64,000 bases of DNA from Ptiloglossa arizonensis (taxonomy: Eukaryota; Arthropoda; Insecta; Hymenoptera; Colletidae). The stretch lies in the NCBI RefSeq assembly GCF_051014685.1, contig NW_027478863.1:124001-188000 (forward strand), written 5' to 3'. The position numbers were made by a program, and so were the translations under genes. The notes beneath the pieces are model-generated. The model searched no databases and was not told the DNA's origin. It saw nothing but the letters and a program-made list of their open reading frames with translations. Positions 44,801-60,520 of the stretch are shown here, piece after piece (within the stretch, counting starts at the first letter, position 1; each line of letters opens with the position of its first letter).

Positions 44801-46717
44801 ATAACTAATAACGTATAACGTATAACGCATAACGTATAACGTATAACGTATAACGTATAACGTATAACGTATAACGTATAACGCATAACGTATAACGTAT
44901 AACATGTAATGTATAACGTATAACGTATAATGTGTAACGTATAACGTATAACGTATAACGTATAACGTATAACGTGTAACGAAGTACGTATAACGAATAA
45001 CGTATAACGTATATCGTATAACGTACAACTTATAACGTATAACGTACAACGTATAACGTATAACGTACAACGTATTACGTACAACGTATAACGTATAACG
45101 TATAACGAATATCGTATAACGTATAACGCATAACGTATAACGTATAACATGTAATGTATAACGTATAACGTATAACGTATAACGTATAACGTATAACGTA
45201 TAACCTATGACGTATAACGTGTAACGAAGTACGTATAACGAATAACGTATAACGTATATCGTATAACGTACAACTTATAACGTATAACGTACAACGTATA
45301 ACGTATAACGTATAACGTATAACGTATAACGTACAACGTATAACGTATAACGTATAACGTATAACGTATAATGAATAACGTATAACGTATAACGTATAAC
45401 GTACAACGTATAACGTATCACGTTTAACGTATTTCGAATAACGTATAACGTATAACGTATAACGTATAACGTATAACGTATAACGTATAACGTATAACGT
45501 ATAACGTATAACGTATAACGTATAACGTATAACGTATAACGTATAACGTATAACGTATAACGCATAACGTATAACGTATAACATGTAATGTATAACGTAT
45601 AACGTATAACGTATAACGTATAACGTATAACGTATAACCTATGACGTATAACGTGTAACGTATAACGTATAACGTATAACGTATAACGTATAACGTATAA
45701 CGTATAACGTATAACGTATAACGTATAACGTATAACGTATAACGTATAACGTATAACGTATAACGTATAACGTATAACGTATAACGTATAACGTATAACG
45801 TATAACGTATAACGTATAACGTATAACCTATAACGTATAACGTATAATGAATAGCGTATAACGTATAACGTATAACGTACAACGTATAACGTATCACGTT
45901 TAACGTATTACGAATAACGTATAACGTATAACGTATAACGTATAACGTATAACGTATAACGCATAACGTATAACGTATAACGTATAACGTATAACGTATA
46001 ACGTATAACGTATAACGTATAACGTATAACGTATAACGTATAACGTATAACGTATAACGTATAACGTGTAACGAAGTACGTATAACGAATAACGTATAAC
46101 GTATATCGTATAACGTACATCTTATAACGTATAACGTACAACGTATAACGTATAACGTATAACGTATAACGTACAACGTATAACGTATAACGTATAACGT
46201 ATACCGTATAACGTATAACGTATAACGTATAACGTATATCATGTAATGTATAACGTATAACGTATAACGTATAACGTATAACGTATAACGTATAACGTAT
46301 AACGTATAACGTATAACGTATAACGTATAACGTATAACGTATAACGTATAACGTATGACATGTAATGTATAACGTATAACGTATAACGTATAACGTATAA
46401 CGTATAACGTATAACGTATAACGTATAACGTATAACGTGTAACGAAGTACGTATAACGAATAACGTATAACGTATATCGTATAACGTACAACTTATAACG
46501 TGTAACGTACAACGTATAACGTATAACGTACAACGTATTACGTACAACGTATAACGTATAACGTATAACGAATATCGTACAACGTATAACGCATAACGTA
46601 TAACGTATAACGTATAACGTATAACGCATAACGTATAACGTATAACGTATAACGTATAACGTATAACGTATAACGTATAACGCATAACGTATAACGTATA
46701 ACGTATAACCTATGACG
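41839..46717. repeat. 4,879-bp tandem duplication, copy 2
   Basis: Second copy, starting at 41,839-41,873. It diverges after about 46,717, where tatagcg (46,751) occurs in place of the tatgacatg expected from copy 1. Confidence 0.93.
44380..44449. repeat. J block copy 7
   Basis: Identical to copy 6, exactly 4,879 bp downstream. Confidence 0.85.
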
Positions 46718-48870
46718 TATAACGTATAACGTATAACGTATAACGTATAACGTATAACGTATAGCGTATAACGTATAACGTATAACGTATAACGTATAAA
46801 GTATAACGTATAACGTATAACGTATAACGTATAACGTATAAAGTATAACGTATAACGTATAACGTATAACGTATAACGTATGACATGTAATGTATAACGT
46901 ATAACGTATAATGTATAACGTATAACGTATAACGTATAACGTATAACGTATAACGTATAACGTGTAACGAAGTACGTATAACGAATAACGTATAACGTAT
47001 ATCGTATAACGTACAACTTATAACGTATAACGTACAACGTATAACGTATAACGTACAACGTATTACGTACAACGTATAACGTATAACGTATAACGAATAT
47101 CGTACAACGTATAACGCATAACGTATAACGTATAACGTATAACGTATAACGCATAACGTATAACGTATAACGTATAACGTATAACGTATAACGTATAACG
47201 CATAACGTATAACGTATAACGTATAACCTATGACGTATAACGTATAACGTATAACGTATGACATGTAATGTATAACGTATAACGTATAATGTATAACGTA
47301 TAACGTATAACGTATAACGTATAACGTATAACGTGTAACGAAGTACGTATAACGAATAACGTATAACGTATATCGTATAACGTACAACTTATAACGTATA
47401 ACGTACAACGTATAACGTATAACGTATAACGTATAACGTATAACGTACAACGTATAACGTATAACGTATAACGTATATCGTATAACGTATAACGTATAAC
47501 GTATAACGTATAACGTATAACATGTAATGTATAACGTATAACGTATAACGTATAACGTATAACGTATAACCTATGACGTATAACGTGTAACGTATAACGT
47601 ATAACGTATAACGTATAACGTATAACGTATAACGTATAACGTATAACGTATAACGTATAACGTATAACGTATAACGTATGACGTATAACGTATAACGTAT
47701 AACGTATAACGTATATCGAATATCGTAAAACGTATACCGTATAACGTATAACGTGTAACGAAGTACGTATAACGAATAACGTATAACGTATATCGTATAA
47801 CGTACATCATATAACGTATAACGTACAACGTATAACGTATAACGTATAACGTGTAACGTACAACGTATAACGTATAACGTATAACGTATACCGTATAACG
47901 TATAACGTATAACGTATAACGTATAACGTATAACATGTAATGTATAACGTATAACGTATAACGTATAACGTATAACGAATAACGTATAACGTATAACGTA
48001 TAACGTATAACGTATAACGTATAACGTATAACGTATAACGTATGACATGTAATGTATAACGTATAACGTATTATGTATAACGTATAACGTATAACGTATA
48101 ACGTATAACGTATAACGTGTAACGAAGTACGTATAACGAATAACGTATAACGTATATCGTATAACGTACAACTTATAACGTATAACGTACAACGTATAAC
48201 GTATAACGTACAACGTATTACGTACAACGTATAACGTATAACGTATAACGAATATCGTACAACGTATAAAGCATAACGTATAACGTATAACGTATAACGT
48301 ATAACGCATAACGTATAACGTATAACGTATAACGTATAACGTATAACGTATAACGCATAACGTATAACGTATAACGTATAACCTATGACGTATAACGTAT
48401 AACGTATAACGTATAACGTATAACGTATAACGTATAACGTATAACGTATAACGTATAACGTATAACGTATCACGTATAACGTATAACGTATAACGTATAA
48501 CGTATAACGTATAACGTATAACGTGTAACGAAGTACGTATAACGAATAACGTATAACGTATATCGTATAACGTACAACTTATAACGTATAACGTACAACG
48601 TATAACGTATAACGTACAACGTATTACGTACAACGTATAACGTATAACGTATAACGAATATCGTACAACGTATAACGCATAACGTATAACGTATAACGTA
48701 TAACGTATAACGCATAACGTATAACGTATAACGTATAACGTATAACGTATAACGTATAACGTATAACGTATAACGTATAACGTATAACGTATAACGTATA
48801 ACGTATAACGTATAACGTATAACGTATAACGTATAACGTATAACGTATAACGTATAACGTATAACGTATA
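46718..48870. repeat. Array segment between the 4.88-kb duplication and the H-rich section
   Basis: An in-register array with two tataaag units near 46,796 and 46,838, several tgtaacgaagtacg groups and the I block at 47,712. It shares variant strings with other segments (for example tacaacgtattacg groups) but I did not find one long partner for it. Confidence 0.6.
47712..47732. repeat. I block copy 8
   Basis: The aatatcg form, followed directly by tataccg, a neighbour not seen at the other copies. Confidence 0.8.
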
Positions 48871-48985
48871 ACTTGTAACGAAAAACGTATAACGAATAAC
48901 GTAAAACGTATGACGCATTACATGCTACGTATAACGTATAACGTTCAACGTATAACCTATGACGTATAACGTATAACTTGTAACG
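48871..48985. repeat. H block copy 5 (acgaaaaacg form)
   Basis: The A-run begins acgaaaaacg, a G where copies 1-4 have A. This is the first H block after a gap of about 27 kb, and it starts the H-rich section. Confidence 0.9.
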
Positions 48986-50641
48986 TATAACGTATAACGT
49001 ATAACGTATAACCTATAACGTATAACGTATAACGTATAACGTATAACGTATAAAGTATAACGTATAACGTATAATGTATAACGTATAACGTATAACGTAT
49101 AACGTATAACGTATAACGTACAACGTATAACGTATAACGTATAACGTGTAACGTATAACGTATAACGTATAACGTATAACGTATAACGTATAACGTATAA
49201 CGTATGACATGTAATGTATAACGTATAACGTATAACGTATAACGTATAACGTATAACGTATAACGTATGACATGTAATGTATAACGTATAACGTATAATG
49301 TATAACGTATAACGTATAACGTATAACGTATAACGTATAACGTATAACGTATAACGTATAACGTATAACGTGTAACGAAGTACGTATAACGAATAACGTA
49401 TAACCTATATCGTATAACGTACAACTTATAACGTATAACGTACAACGTATAATTTATAACGTACAACGTATTACGTACAACGTATTACGTATAACGTATA
49501 ACGAATATCGTACAACGTATAACGTATAACGTATAACGTATAACGTATAACGTATAACGCATAACGTATAACGTATAACGTATAACGTATAACGTATAAC
49601 GTATAACGCATAACGTATAACGTATAACGTATAACCTATGACGTATAACGTATAACGTATAACGTATAACGTATAACGTATAACGTATAACGTATAACGT
49701 ATAACGTATAACGTATAACGTATAACGTATAACGTATAACGTATAACGTATAACGTATAACTTATAACGTATAACGTATAACGTATAACGTATAACGTAT
49801 AACGTATAACGTATAACGTATAACGTATAACGTATAACGTATAGCGTATAACGTATAACGTATGACGTATAACGTATAACGTATAACGTATATCGTATAA
49901 CGTATAACGTATAACGAATAACGTAAAACGTATAACGCATAATGTATAACGTATAACGTATAACGTTCAACGTATAACCTATGACGTATAACGTATAACT
50001 TGTAACGTATAACGTATAACGTATAACGTATAACCTATAACGTATAACGTATAACGTATAACGTATAACGTATAACGTATAAAGTATAACGTATAACGTA
50101 TAACGTATACCGTATAACGTATAACGTATAACGTATAACGTATAACGTATAACATGTAATGTATAACGTATAACGTATAACGTATAACGTATAACGTATA
50201 ACGTATAACGTATAACGTATGACATGTAATGCATAACGTATAACGTATAATGTATAACGTATAACGTATAACGTATAACGTATAACGTATAACGTGTAAC
50301 GAAGTACGTATAACGAATAACGTATAACGTATATCGTATAACGTACAACTTATAACGTATAACGTACAACGTATAACGTATAACGTACAACGTATTACGT
50401 ACAACGTATAACGTATAACGTATAACGAATATCGTACAACGTATAACGCATAACGTATAACGTATAACGTATAACGTATAACGCATAACGTATAACGTAT
50501 AACGTATAACGTATAACGTATAACGTATAACGTATAACGTATAACGTATAACGTATAACGTATAACGTATAACGTATAACGTATAACGTATAACGTATAA
50601 CGTATAACGTATAACGTATAACGTATAACGTATAACGTATA

Positions 50642-50756
50642 ACTTGTAACGAAAAACGTATAACGAATAACGTAAAACGTATGACGCATTACATGCTACG
50701 TATAACGTATAACGTTCAACGTATAACCTATGACGTATAACGTATAACTTGTAACG
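50642..50756. repeat. H block copy 6 (acgaaaaacg form)
   Basis: It lies 1,771 bp (253 units) after copy 5 and has the G form. What follows it matches what follows copy 8, apart from a 63-bp length difference. Confidence 0.9.
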
Positions 50757-51250
50757 TATAACGTATAACGTATAACGTATAACCTATAACGTATAACGTA
50801 TAACGTATAACGTATAACGTATAAAGTATAACGTATAACGTATAACGTATAACGTATAACGTATAACGTATAACGTATAACGTATAACGTATAACGTACA
50901 ACGTATAACGTATAACGTATAACGTGTAACGTATAACGTATAACGTATAACGTATAACGTATAACGTATAACGTATAACGTATGACATGTAATGTATAAC
51001 GTATAACGTATAACGTATAACGTATAACGTATAACGTATAACGTATAACGTATGACATGTAATGTATAACGTATAACGTATTACGTACAACGTATAACGT
51101 ATAACGTATAACGAATATCGTACAACGTATAACGTATAACGTATAACGTATAACGTATAACGTATAACGCATAACGTATAACGCATAACGTATAACGTAT
51201 AACGTATAACGTATAACGCATAACGTATAACGTATAACGTATAACCTATG

Positions 51251-51473
51251 ACGTATAACGTATAACGTATAACGTATAACGTATAACGTATAACGTATAA
51301 CGTATAACGTATAACGTATAACGTATAACGTATAACGTATAACGTATAACGTATAACGTATAACGTATAACGTATAACGTATAACGTATAACGTATAACG
51401 TATAACGTATAACGTATAACGTATAACGTATAACGTATAACGTATAACGTATAACGTATAACGTATAACGTAT
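51251..51473. repeat. Long tract of unbroken plain units
   Basis: About 31 perfect TATAACG units lie between cctatgacg (51,246) and tatagcg (51,474). The matching tract near 54,290-54,512 in the next HOR copy is equally clean. Other tracts of 180-215 bp occur near 12,208, 29,354, 30,821 and 40,770. Confidence 0.8.
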
Positions 51474-52223
51474 AGCGTATAACGTATAACGTATGACGTA
51501 TAACGTATAACGTATAACGTATATCGTATAACGTATAACGTATAACGAATAACGTAAAACGTATAACGCATAATGTATAACGTATAACGTATAACGTTCA
51601 ACGTATAACCTATGACGTATAACGTATAACTTGTAACGTATAACGTATAACGTATAACGTATAACCTATAACGTATAACGTATAACGTATAACGTATACC
51701 GTATAACGTATAACGTATAACGTATAACGTATAACATGTAATGTATAACGTATAACGTATAACGTATAACGTATAACGTATAACGTATAACGTATAACGT
51801 ATAACGTATGACATGTAATGTATAACGTATAACGTATAATGTATAACGTATAACGTATAACGTATAACGTATAACGTATAACGTGTAACGAAGTACGTAT
51901 AACGAATAACGTATAACGTATATCGTATAACGTACAACTTATAACGTATAACGTACAACGTATAACGTATAACGTACAACGTATTACGTACAACGTATAA
52001 CGTATAACGTATAACGAATATCGTACAACGTATAACGCATAACGTATAACGTATAACGTATAACGTATAACGTATAACGCATAACGTATAACGTATAACG
52101 TATAACGTATAACGTATAACGTATAACGTATAACGTATAACGTATAACGTATAACGTATAACGTATAACGTATAACGTATAACGTATAACGTATAACGTA
52201 TAACGTATAACGTATAACGTATA

Positions 52224-52338
52224 ACTTGTAACGAAAAACGTATAACGAATAACGTAAAACGTATGACGCATTACATGCTACGTATAACGTATAACGTTCA
52301 ACGTATAACCTATGACGTATAACGTATAACTTGTAACG
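52224..52338. repeat. H block copy 7 (acgaaaaacg form)
   Basis: It lies 1,582 bp (226 units) after copy 6. Its downstream neighbourhood (tacaacg, tgtaacg, two tgacatg strings) matches that of copy 9. Confidence 0.9.
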
Positions 52339-53742
52339 TATAACGTATAACGTATAACGTATAACCTATAACGTATAACGTATAACGTATAACGTATAAC
52401 GTATAAAGTATAACGTATAACGTATAACGTATAACGTATAACGTATAACGTATAACGTATAACGTATAACGTACAACGTATAACGTATAACGTATAACGT
52501 GTAACGTATAACGTATAACGTATAACGTATAACGTATAACGTATAACGTATAACGTATGACATGTAATGTATAACGTATAACGTATAACGTATAACGTAT
52601 AACGTATAACGTATAACGTATAACGTATGACATGTAATGTATAACGTATAACGTATAATGTATAACGTATAACGTATAACGTATAACGTATAACGTATAA
52701 CGTATAACGCATAACGTATAACGTATAACGTATTACCTATGACGTATAACGTATAACGTATAACGCATAGCGTACAACGTATAACGTATCACGTATAACG
52801 TATTACGAATAACGTGTAACGTATGACGTATAACGTATAACGTATAACGTACAACGTATAACGTATCACGTTTAACGTATTACGAATAACATATAACGTA
52901 TAACGTATAACGTATAACGTATAACGTATAACGTATAACGTATAACGTATAATGTATAACGTATAACATGTAACGTGTAGCGTATAACGTACAACGTATA
53001 ACGTATAACGTATAACGTATAACGTATAACGTATATCGTATAACGTATAACGTATAACGTATAACATGTAACGTACAACGTATAACGTATACCGTATAAC
53101 GTATAACTAATAACGTATAACGTATAACGCATAACGTATAACGTATAACGTATAACGTATAACGTATAACGTATATCGTATAACGCATAACGTATAACGT
53201 ATAACGTATAACCTATGACGTATAACGTATAACGTATAACGTATAACGTATAACGAATAACGTATAACGTATAACGTATAACGTATAACCTATGACGTAT
53301 AACGTGTAACGTATAACGTATAACGTATAACGTATAACGTTTAACGTATAACGTATAACGTATAACGTATAACGTATAAAGTATAACGTATAACGTATAA
53401 CGTATAACGTATAACGTATAACGTATAACGTATAACGTACAACGTATACCGTATAACGTATAACGTATAACGTATAACGTATAACGTATAACGTATAACG
53501 TATAACGTATAACGTATAACGTATAACGTATAACGTATAACGTATAACGTATAACGTATAACCTATGACGTATAACGTATAGCGTATAACGTATAACGTA
53601 TAACGTATAACGTATAACGTATATCGTATAACGTATAACGTATAACGAATAACGTAAAACGTATAACGCATAATGCATAACGTATAACGTATAACGTATA
53701 ACGTATAACCTATGACGTATAACGTATAACGTATAACGTATA

Positions 53743-53857
53743 ACTTGTAACAAAAAACGTATAACGAATAACGTAAAACGTATGACGCATTACATGCTAC
53801 GTATAACGTATAACGTTCAACGTATAACCTATGACGTATAACGTATAACTTGTAACG
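53743..53857. repeat. H block copy 8 (six-A form)
   Basis: It lies 1,519 bp (217 units) after copy 7 and carries the six-A form. It opens the second ~3.06-kb dimer. Confidence 0.9.
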
Positions 53858-55261
53858 TATAACGTATAACGTATAACGTATAACCTATAACGTATAACGT
53901 ATAACGTATAACGTATAACGTATAACGTATAACGTATAACGTATAACGTATAACGTATAAAGTATAACGTATAACGTATAACGTATAACGTATAACGTAT
54001 AACGTATAACGTATAACGTATGACATGTAATGTATAACGTATAACGTATAACGTATAACGTATAACGTATAACGTATAACGTATAACGTATGACATGTAA
54101 TGTATAACGTATAACGTATTACGTACAACGTATAACGTATAACGTATAACGAATATCGTACAACGTATAACGTATAACGTATAACGTATAACGTATAACG
54201 TATAACGCATAACGTATAACGCATAACGTATAACGTATAACGTATAACGTATAACGCATAACGTATAACGTATAACGTATAACCTATGACGTATAACGTA
54301 TAACGTATAACGTATAACGTATAACGTATAACGTATAACGTATAACGTATAACGTATAACGTATAACGTATAACGTATAACGTATAACGTATAACGTATA
54401 ACGTATAACGTATAACGTATAACGTATAACGTATAACGTATAACGTATAACGTATAACGTATAACGTATAACGTATAACGTATAACGTATAACGTATAAC
54501 GTATAACGTATAGCGTATAACGTATAACGTATGACGTATAACGTATAACGTATAACGTATATCGTATAACGTATAACGTATAACGAATAACGTAAAACGT
54601 ATAACGCATAATGTATAACGTATAACGTATAACGTTCAACGTATAACCTATGACGTATAACGTATAACTTGTAACGTATAACGTATAACGTATAACGTAT
54701 AACCTATAACGTATAACGTATAACGTATAACGTATACCGTATAACGTATAACGTATAACGTATAACGTATAACATGTAATGTATAACGTATAACGTATAA
54801 CGTATAACGTATAACGTATAACGTATAACGTATAACGTATAACGTATGACATGTAATGTATAACGTATAACGTATAATGTATAACGTATAACGTATAACG
54901 TATAACGTATAACGTATAACGTGTAACGAAGTACGTATAACGAATAACGTATAACGTATATCGTATAACGTACAACTTATAACGTATAACGTACAACGTA
55001 TAACGTATAACGTACAACGTATTACGTACAACGTATAACGTATAACGTATAACGAATATCGTACAACGTATAACGCATAACGTATAACGTATAACGTATA
55101 ACGTATAACGTATAACGCATAACGTATAACGTATAACGTATAACGTATAACGTATAACGTATAACGTATAACGTATAACGTATAACGTATAACGTATAAC
55201 GTATAACGTATAACGTATAACGTATAACGTATAACGTATAACGTATAACGTATAACGTATA

Positions 55262-55376
55262 ACTTGTAACGAAAAACGTATAACGAATAACGTAAAACGT
55301 ATGACGCATTACATGCTACGTATAACGTATAACGTTCAACGTATAACCTATGACGTATAACGTATAACTTGTAACG
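55262..55376. repeat. H block copy 9 (acgaaaaacg form)
   Basis: It lies 1,519 bp after copy 8 and 3,038 bp (434 units) after copy 7, with the G form. Confidence 0.9.
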
Positions 55377-56801
55377 TATAACGTATAACGTATAACGTAT
55401 AACCTATAACGTATAACGTATAACGTATAACGTATAACGTATAAAGTATAACGTATAACGTATAACGTATAACGTATAACGTATAACGTATAACGTATAA
55501 CGTATAACGTACAACGTATAACGTATAACGTATAACGTGTAACGTATAACGTATAACGTATAACGTATAACGTATAACGTATAACGTATAACGTATGACA
55601 TGTAATGTATAACGTATAACGTATAACGTATAACGTATAACGTATAACGTATAACGTATAACGTATAACGTATAACGTATAACGTATGACATGTAATGTA
55701 TAACGTATAACGTATAATGTATAACGTATAACGTATAACGTATAACGTATAACGTATAACGTATAACGCATAACGTATAACGTATAACGTATTACCTATG
55801 ACGTATAACGTATAACGTATAACGCATAGCGTACAACGTATAACGTATCACGTATAACGTATTACGAATAACGTGTAACGTATGACGTATAACGTATAAC
55901 GTATAACGTACAACGTATAACGTATCACGTTTAACGTATTACGAATAACATATAACGTATAACGTATAACGTATAACGTATAACGTATAACGTATAACGT
56001 ATAACGTATAATGTATAACGTATAACATGTAACGTGTAGCGTATAACGTACAACGTATAACGTATAACGTATAACGTATAACGTATAACGTATATCGTAT
56101 AACGTATAACGTATAACGTATAACATGTAACGTACAACGTATAACGTATACCGTATAACGTATAACTAATAACGTATAACGTATAACGCATAACGTATAA
56201 CGTATAACGTATAACGTATAACGTATAACGTATATCGTATAACGCATAACGTATAACGTATAACGTATAACCTATGACGTATAACGTATAACGTATAACG
56301 TATAACGTATAACGAATAACGTATAACGTATAACGTATAACGTATAACCTATGACGTATAACGTGTAACGTATAACGTATAACGTATAACGTATAACGTT
56401 TAACGTATAACGTATAACGTATAACGTATAACGTATAAAGTATAACGTATAACGTATAACGTATAACGTATAACGTATAACGTATAACGTATAACGTACA
56501 ACGTATACCGTATAACGTATAACGTATAACGTATAACGTATAACGTATAACGTATAACGTATAACGTATAACGTATAACGTATAACGTATAACGTATAAC
56601 GTATAACGTATAACGTATAACCTATGACGTATAACGTATAGCGTATAACGTATAACGTATAACGTATAACGTATAACGTATATCGTATAACGTATAACGT
56701 ATAACGAATAACGTAAAACGTATAACGCATAATGCATAACGTATAACGTATAACGTATAACGTATAACCTATGACGTATAACGTATAACGTATAACGTAT
56801 A

Positions 56802-56916
56802 ACTTGTAACAAAAAACGTATAACGAATAACGTAAAACGTATGACGCATTACATGCTACGTATAACGTATAACGTTCAACGTATAACCTATGACGTATAA
56901 CGTATAACTTGTAACG
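56802..56916. repeat. H block copy 10 (six-A form)
   Basis: It lies 1,540 bp after copy 9 and 3,059 bp (437 units) after copy 8, keeping the alternation of G and six-A forms. Confidence 0.9.
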
Positions 56917-59040
56917 TATAACGTATAACGTATAACGTATAACCTATAACGTATAACGTATAACGTATAACGTATAACGTATAACGTATAACGTATAACG
57001 TATAACGTATAACGTATAAAGTATAACGTATAACGTATAACGTATAACGTATAACGTATAACGTATAACGTATAACGTATAACGTATAACGTATAACGTA
57101 TAGCTTATAACGTATAACCTATAACGTATAACGTATGACGTATAACGTATAACGTATAACGTATAACGTATAACGTATGACGTATAACGTATAACGTATA
57201 ACGTATAACATATAACGTATAACCTATGACGTATAACGTATAACGTATAACGTATAACGTATAACGTATAACGTATAACGTATAACGTATAACGTATAAT
57301 GTATAACGTATAACATGTAACGTGTAGCGTATAACGTACAACGTATAACGTATAACGTATAACGTATAACGTATAACGTATAACATGTAACGTACAACGT
57401 ATAACGTATACCGTATAACGTATAACTAATAACGTATAACGTATAACGCATAACGTATAACGTATAACGTATAACGTATAACGTATAACGTATAACGCAT
57501 AACGTATAACGTATAACATGTAATGTATAACGTATAACGTATAATGTATAACGTATAACGTTTAACGTATAACGTATAACGTATAACGTGTAACGAAGTA
57601 CGTATAACGAATAACGTATAACGTATATCGTAGAACGTACAACTTATAACGTATAACGTACAACGTATAACGTATAACGTATAACGTATAACGTATAATG
57701 AATAACGTATAACGTATAACGTATAACGTACAACGTATAACGTATCACGTTTAACGTATTACGAATAACGTATAACGTATAACGTATAACGTATAACGTA
57801 TAACGTATAACGTATAACGTATAACGTATAACGTATAACGTATAACGTATAACGTATAACGTATAACGTATAACGCATAACGTATAACGTATAACATGTA
57901 ATGTATAACGTATAACGTATAACGTATAACGCATAACGTATAACGTATAACATGTAATGTATAACGTATAACGTATAACGTATAACGCATAACGTATAAC
58001 GCATAGCGTACAACGTATAACGTATCACGTATAACGTATTACGAATAACGTATAACGTATGACGTATAACGTATAACGTACAACGTATAACGTATCACGT
58101 TTAACGTATTACGAATAACGTATAACGTATAACGTATAACGTATAACGTATAACGTATAACGTATAACGTATAACGTATAACGTATAATGTATAACGTAT
58201 AACATGTAACGTGTAGCGTATAACGTACAACGTATAACGTATAACGTATAACGTATAACGTATAACGTATATCGTATAACGTATAACGTATAACGTATAA
58301 CATGTAACGTACAACGTATAACGTATACCGTATAACGTATAACTAATAACGTATAACGTATAACGCATAACGTATAACGTATAACGTATAACGTATAACG
58401 TATAACGTATAACGTATAACGTATAACGTATAACGTATAATGTATAACGTATAACATGTAACGTGTAGCGTATAACGTACAACGTATAACGTATAACGTA
58501 TAACGTATAACGTATAACGTATAACGTATATCGTATAACGTATAACGTATAACGTATAACATGTAACGTACAACGTATAACGTATACCGTATAACGTATA
58601 ACTAATAACGTATAACGTATAACGCATAACGTATAACGTATAACGTATAACGTATAACGTATAACGTATAACGTATAACGTATAACGCATAACGTATAAC
58701 GTATAACGTATAACCTATGACGTATAACGTATAACGTATAACGTATAACGTATAACGAATAACGTATAACGTATAACGTATAACGTATAACCTATGACGT
58801 ATAACGTGTAACGTATAACCTATGACGTATAACGTATAGCGTATACCGTATAACGTATAACGTATAACGTATAACGTATATCGTATAACGTATAACGTAT
58901 AACGTATAACGTATAACGTATAACGTATAACGTATAACGTATAACGTATAACGTATAACGCATAACGTATAACGTATAACATGTAATGTATAACGTATAA
59001 CGTATAACGTATAACGTATAACGTATAACGTATAACCTAT

Positions 59041-59050
59041 GACGATAACG
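59041..59050. other. Register slip: 1-bp loss
   Basis: The string reads cctatgacgataacg where every other copy reads cctatgacgtataacg; one T is missing. The register changes from 0 to 6 modulo 7 and stays there to the window end (63,965). Confidence 0.85.
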
Positions 59051-59400
59051 TGTAACGTATAACGTATAACGTATAACGTATAACGTATAACGTATAACGT
59101 ATAACGTATAACGTATAACGTATAACGTATAACGTATAACGTATAACGTATAACGTATAACGTATAACGTATAACGTATAACGTATAACGTATAACGTAT
59201 AATGAATAGCGTATAACGTATAACGTATAACGTACAACGTATAACGTATCACGTTTAACGTATCACGAATAACGTATAACGTATAACGTATAACGTATAA
59301 CGTATAACGTATAACGTATAACGTATAACCTATGACGTATAACGTATAACGTATAAAGTATAACGTATAACGTATAACGTATAACGTATAACGTATAACG

Positions 59401-59421
59401 TATATCGAATATCGTAAAACG
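59401..59421. repeat. I block copy 9
   Basis: The aatatcg form. Its surroundings up to about 59.8 kb resemble 33.1-33.5 and 35.2-35.6 kb. Confidence 0.8.
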
Positions 59422-60485
59422 TATAACGTATAACGTATAACGTATAACGTGTAACGAAGTACGTATAACGAATAACGTATAACGTATATCGTATAACGTA
59501 CATCTTATAACGTATAACGTACAACGTATAACGTATAACGTATAACGTATAACGTACAACGTATAACGTATAACGTATAACGTATACCGTATAACGTATA
59601 ACGTATAACGTATAACGTATAACGTATAACATGTAATGTATAACGTATAACGTATAACGTATAACGTATAACGTATAACGTATAACGTATAACGTATAAC
59701 GTATAACGTATAACGTATAACGTATAACGTATAACGTATGACATGTAATGTATAACGTATAACGTATAATGTATAACGTATAACGTATAACGTATAACGT
59801 ATAACGTATAACGTGTAACGAAGTACGTATAACGAATAACGTATGACGTATAACGTATAACGTATAACGCATAACGTATAACGTATAACATGTAATGTAT
59901 AACGTATAACGTATAATGTATAACGTATAACGTATAACGTATAACGTATAACGTATAACGTGTAACGAAGTACGTATAACGAATAACGTATAACGTATAA
60001 CGTATAACGTATAACGTATAACGTATAACGTATAACGTATAACGTATAACGTATAACGTATAACGTATAACGTATAACGTATAACATATAACGTATAACG
60101 CATAACGTATAACGTATAACATGTAATGTATAACGTATAACGTATAACGTATAACGTATAACGTATAACGTATAACCTATGACGTATAACGTGTAACGTA
60201 TAACGTATAACGTATAACGTATAACGTATAACGTATAACGTATAACGTATAACGTATAACGTATAACGTATAACGTATAACGTATAACGTATAACCAATA
60301 ACGTATAACGTATAACGTATAACGTATAACGTATAACGTATAACGTATAACGTATAACGTGTAACGTATAACGTACAACGTATAACGTATCACGTTTAAC
60401 GTATTACGAATAACGTATAACGTATAACGTATAACGTATAACGTATAACGTATAACGTATAACGTATAACGTATAACGTATAACG

Positions 60486-60520
60486 TATAACATATAACGA
60501 ATAACGCAAAACGCATAACG
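60486..60520. repeat. J block, short copy 8
   Basis: Only the 3' half is present (aacatataacgaataacg, then cgcaaaacgcataacg). The leading tataaag and cgcatatcg units are absent. It has a private cgcaaaacg. Confidence 0.7.

Larger units (their letters stand above)
50642..53742. repeat. ~3.06-kb dimeric HOR, copy 1 (3,101 bp)
   Basis: It runs from H block 6 to just before H block 8. It holds two ~1.5-kb half-repeats, each opened by an H block. Compared with the next copy, the first half has 63 bp (nine units: the tacaacg...tgtaacg part near 50,889-50,940) that copy 2 lacks. Confidence 0.85.
53743..56801. repeat. ~3.06-kb dimeric HOR, copy 2 (3,059 bp)
   Basis: It runs from H block 8 to just before H block 10. 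Offsets to copy 1 are 3,101, then 3,038 and 3,059 bp, stepping by -63 and +21 (whole units). The order of all other variants seen is the same. Confidence 0.85.
13041..59040. repeat. 46-kb in-register array segment (phase 0 mod 7)
   Basis: At sampled points the unit start stays 0 modulo 7 over 46 kb. All repeat offsets measured inside it (511, 1,211, 1,463, 1,519, 1,540, 1,582, 1,771, 2,086, 2,100, 3,038, 3,059, 3,101, 4,879, 4,977) are exact multiples of 7. Expansion and contraction have therefore gone by whole units only. No gene is present. Confidence 0.85.
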
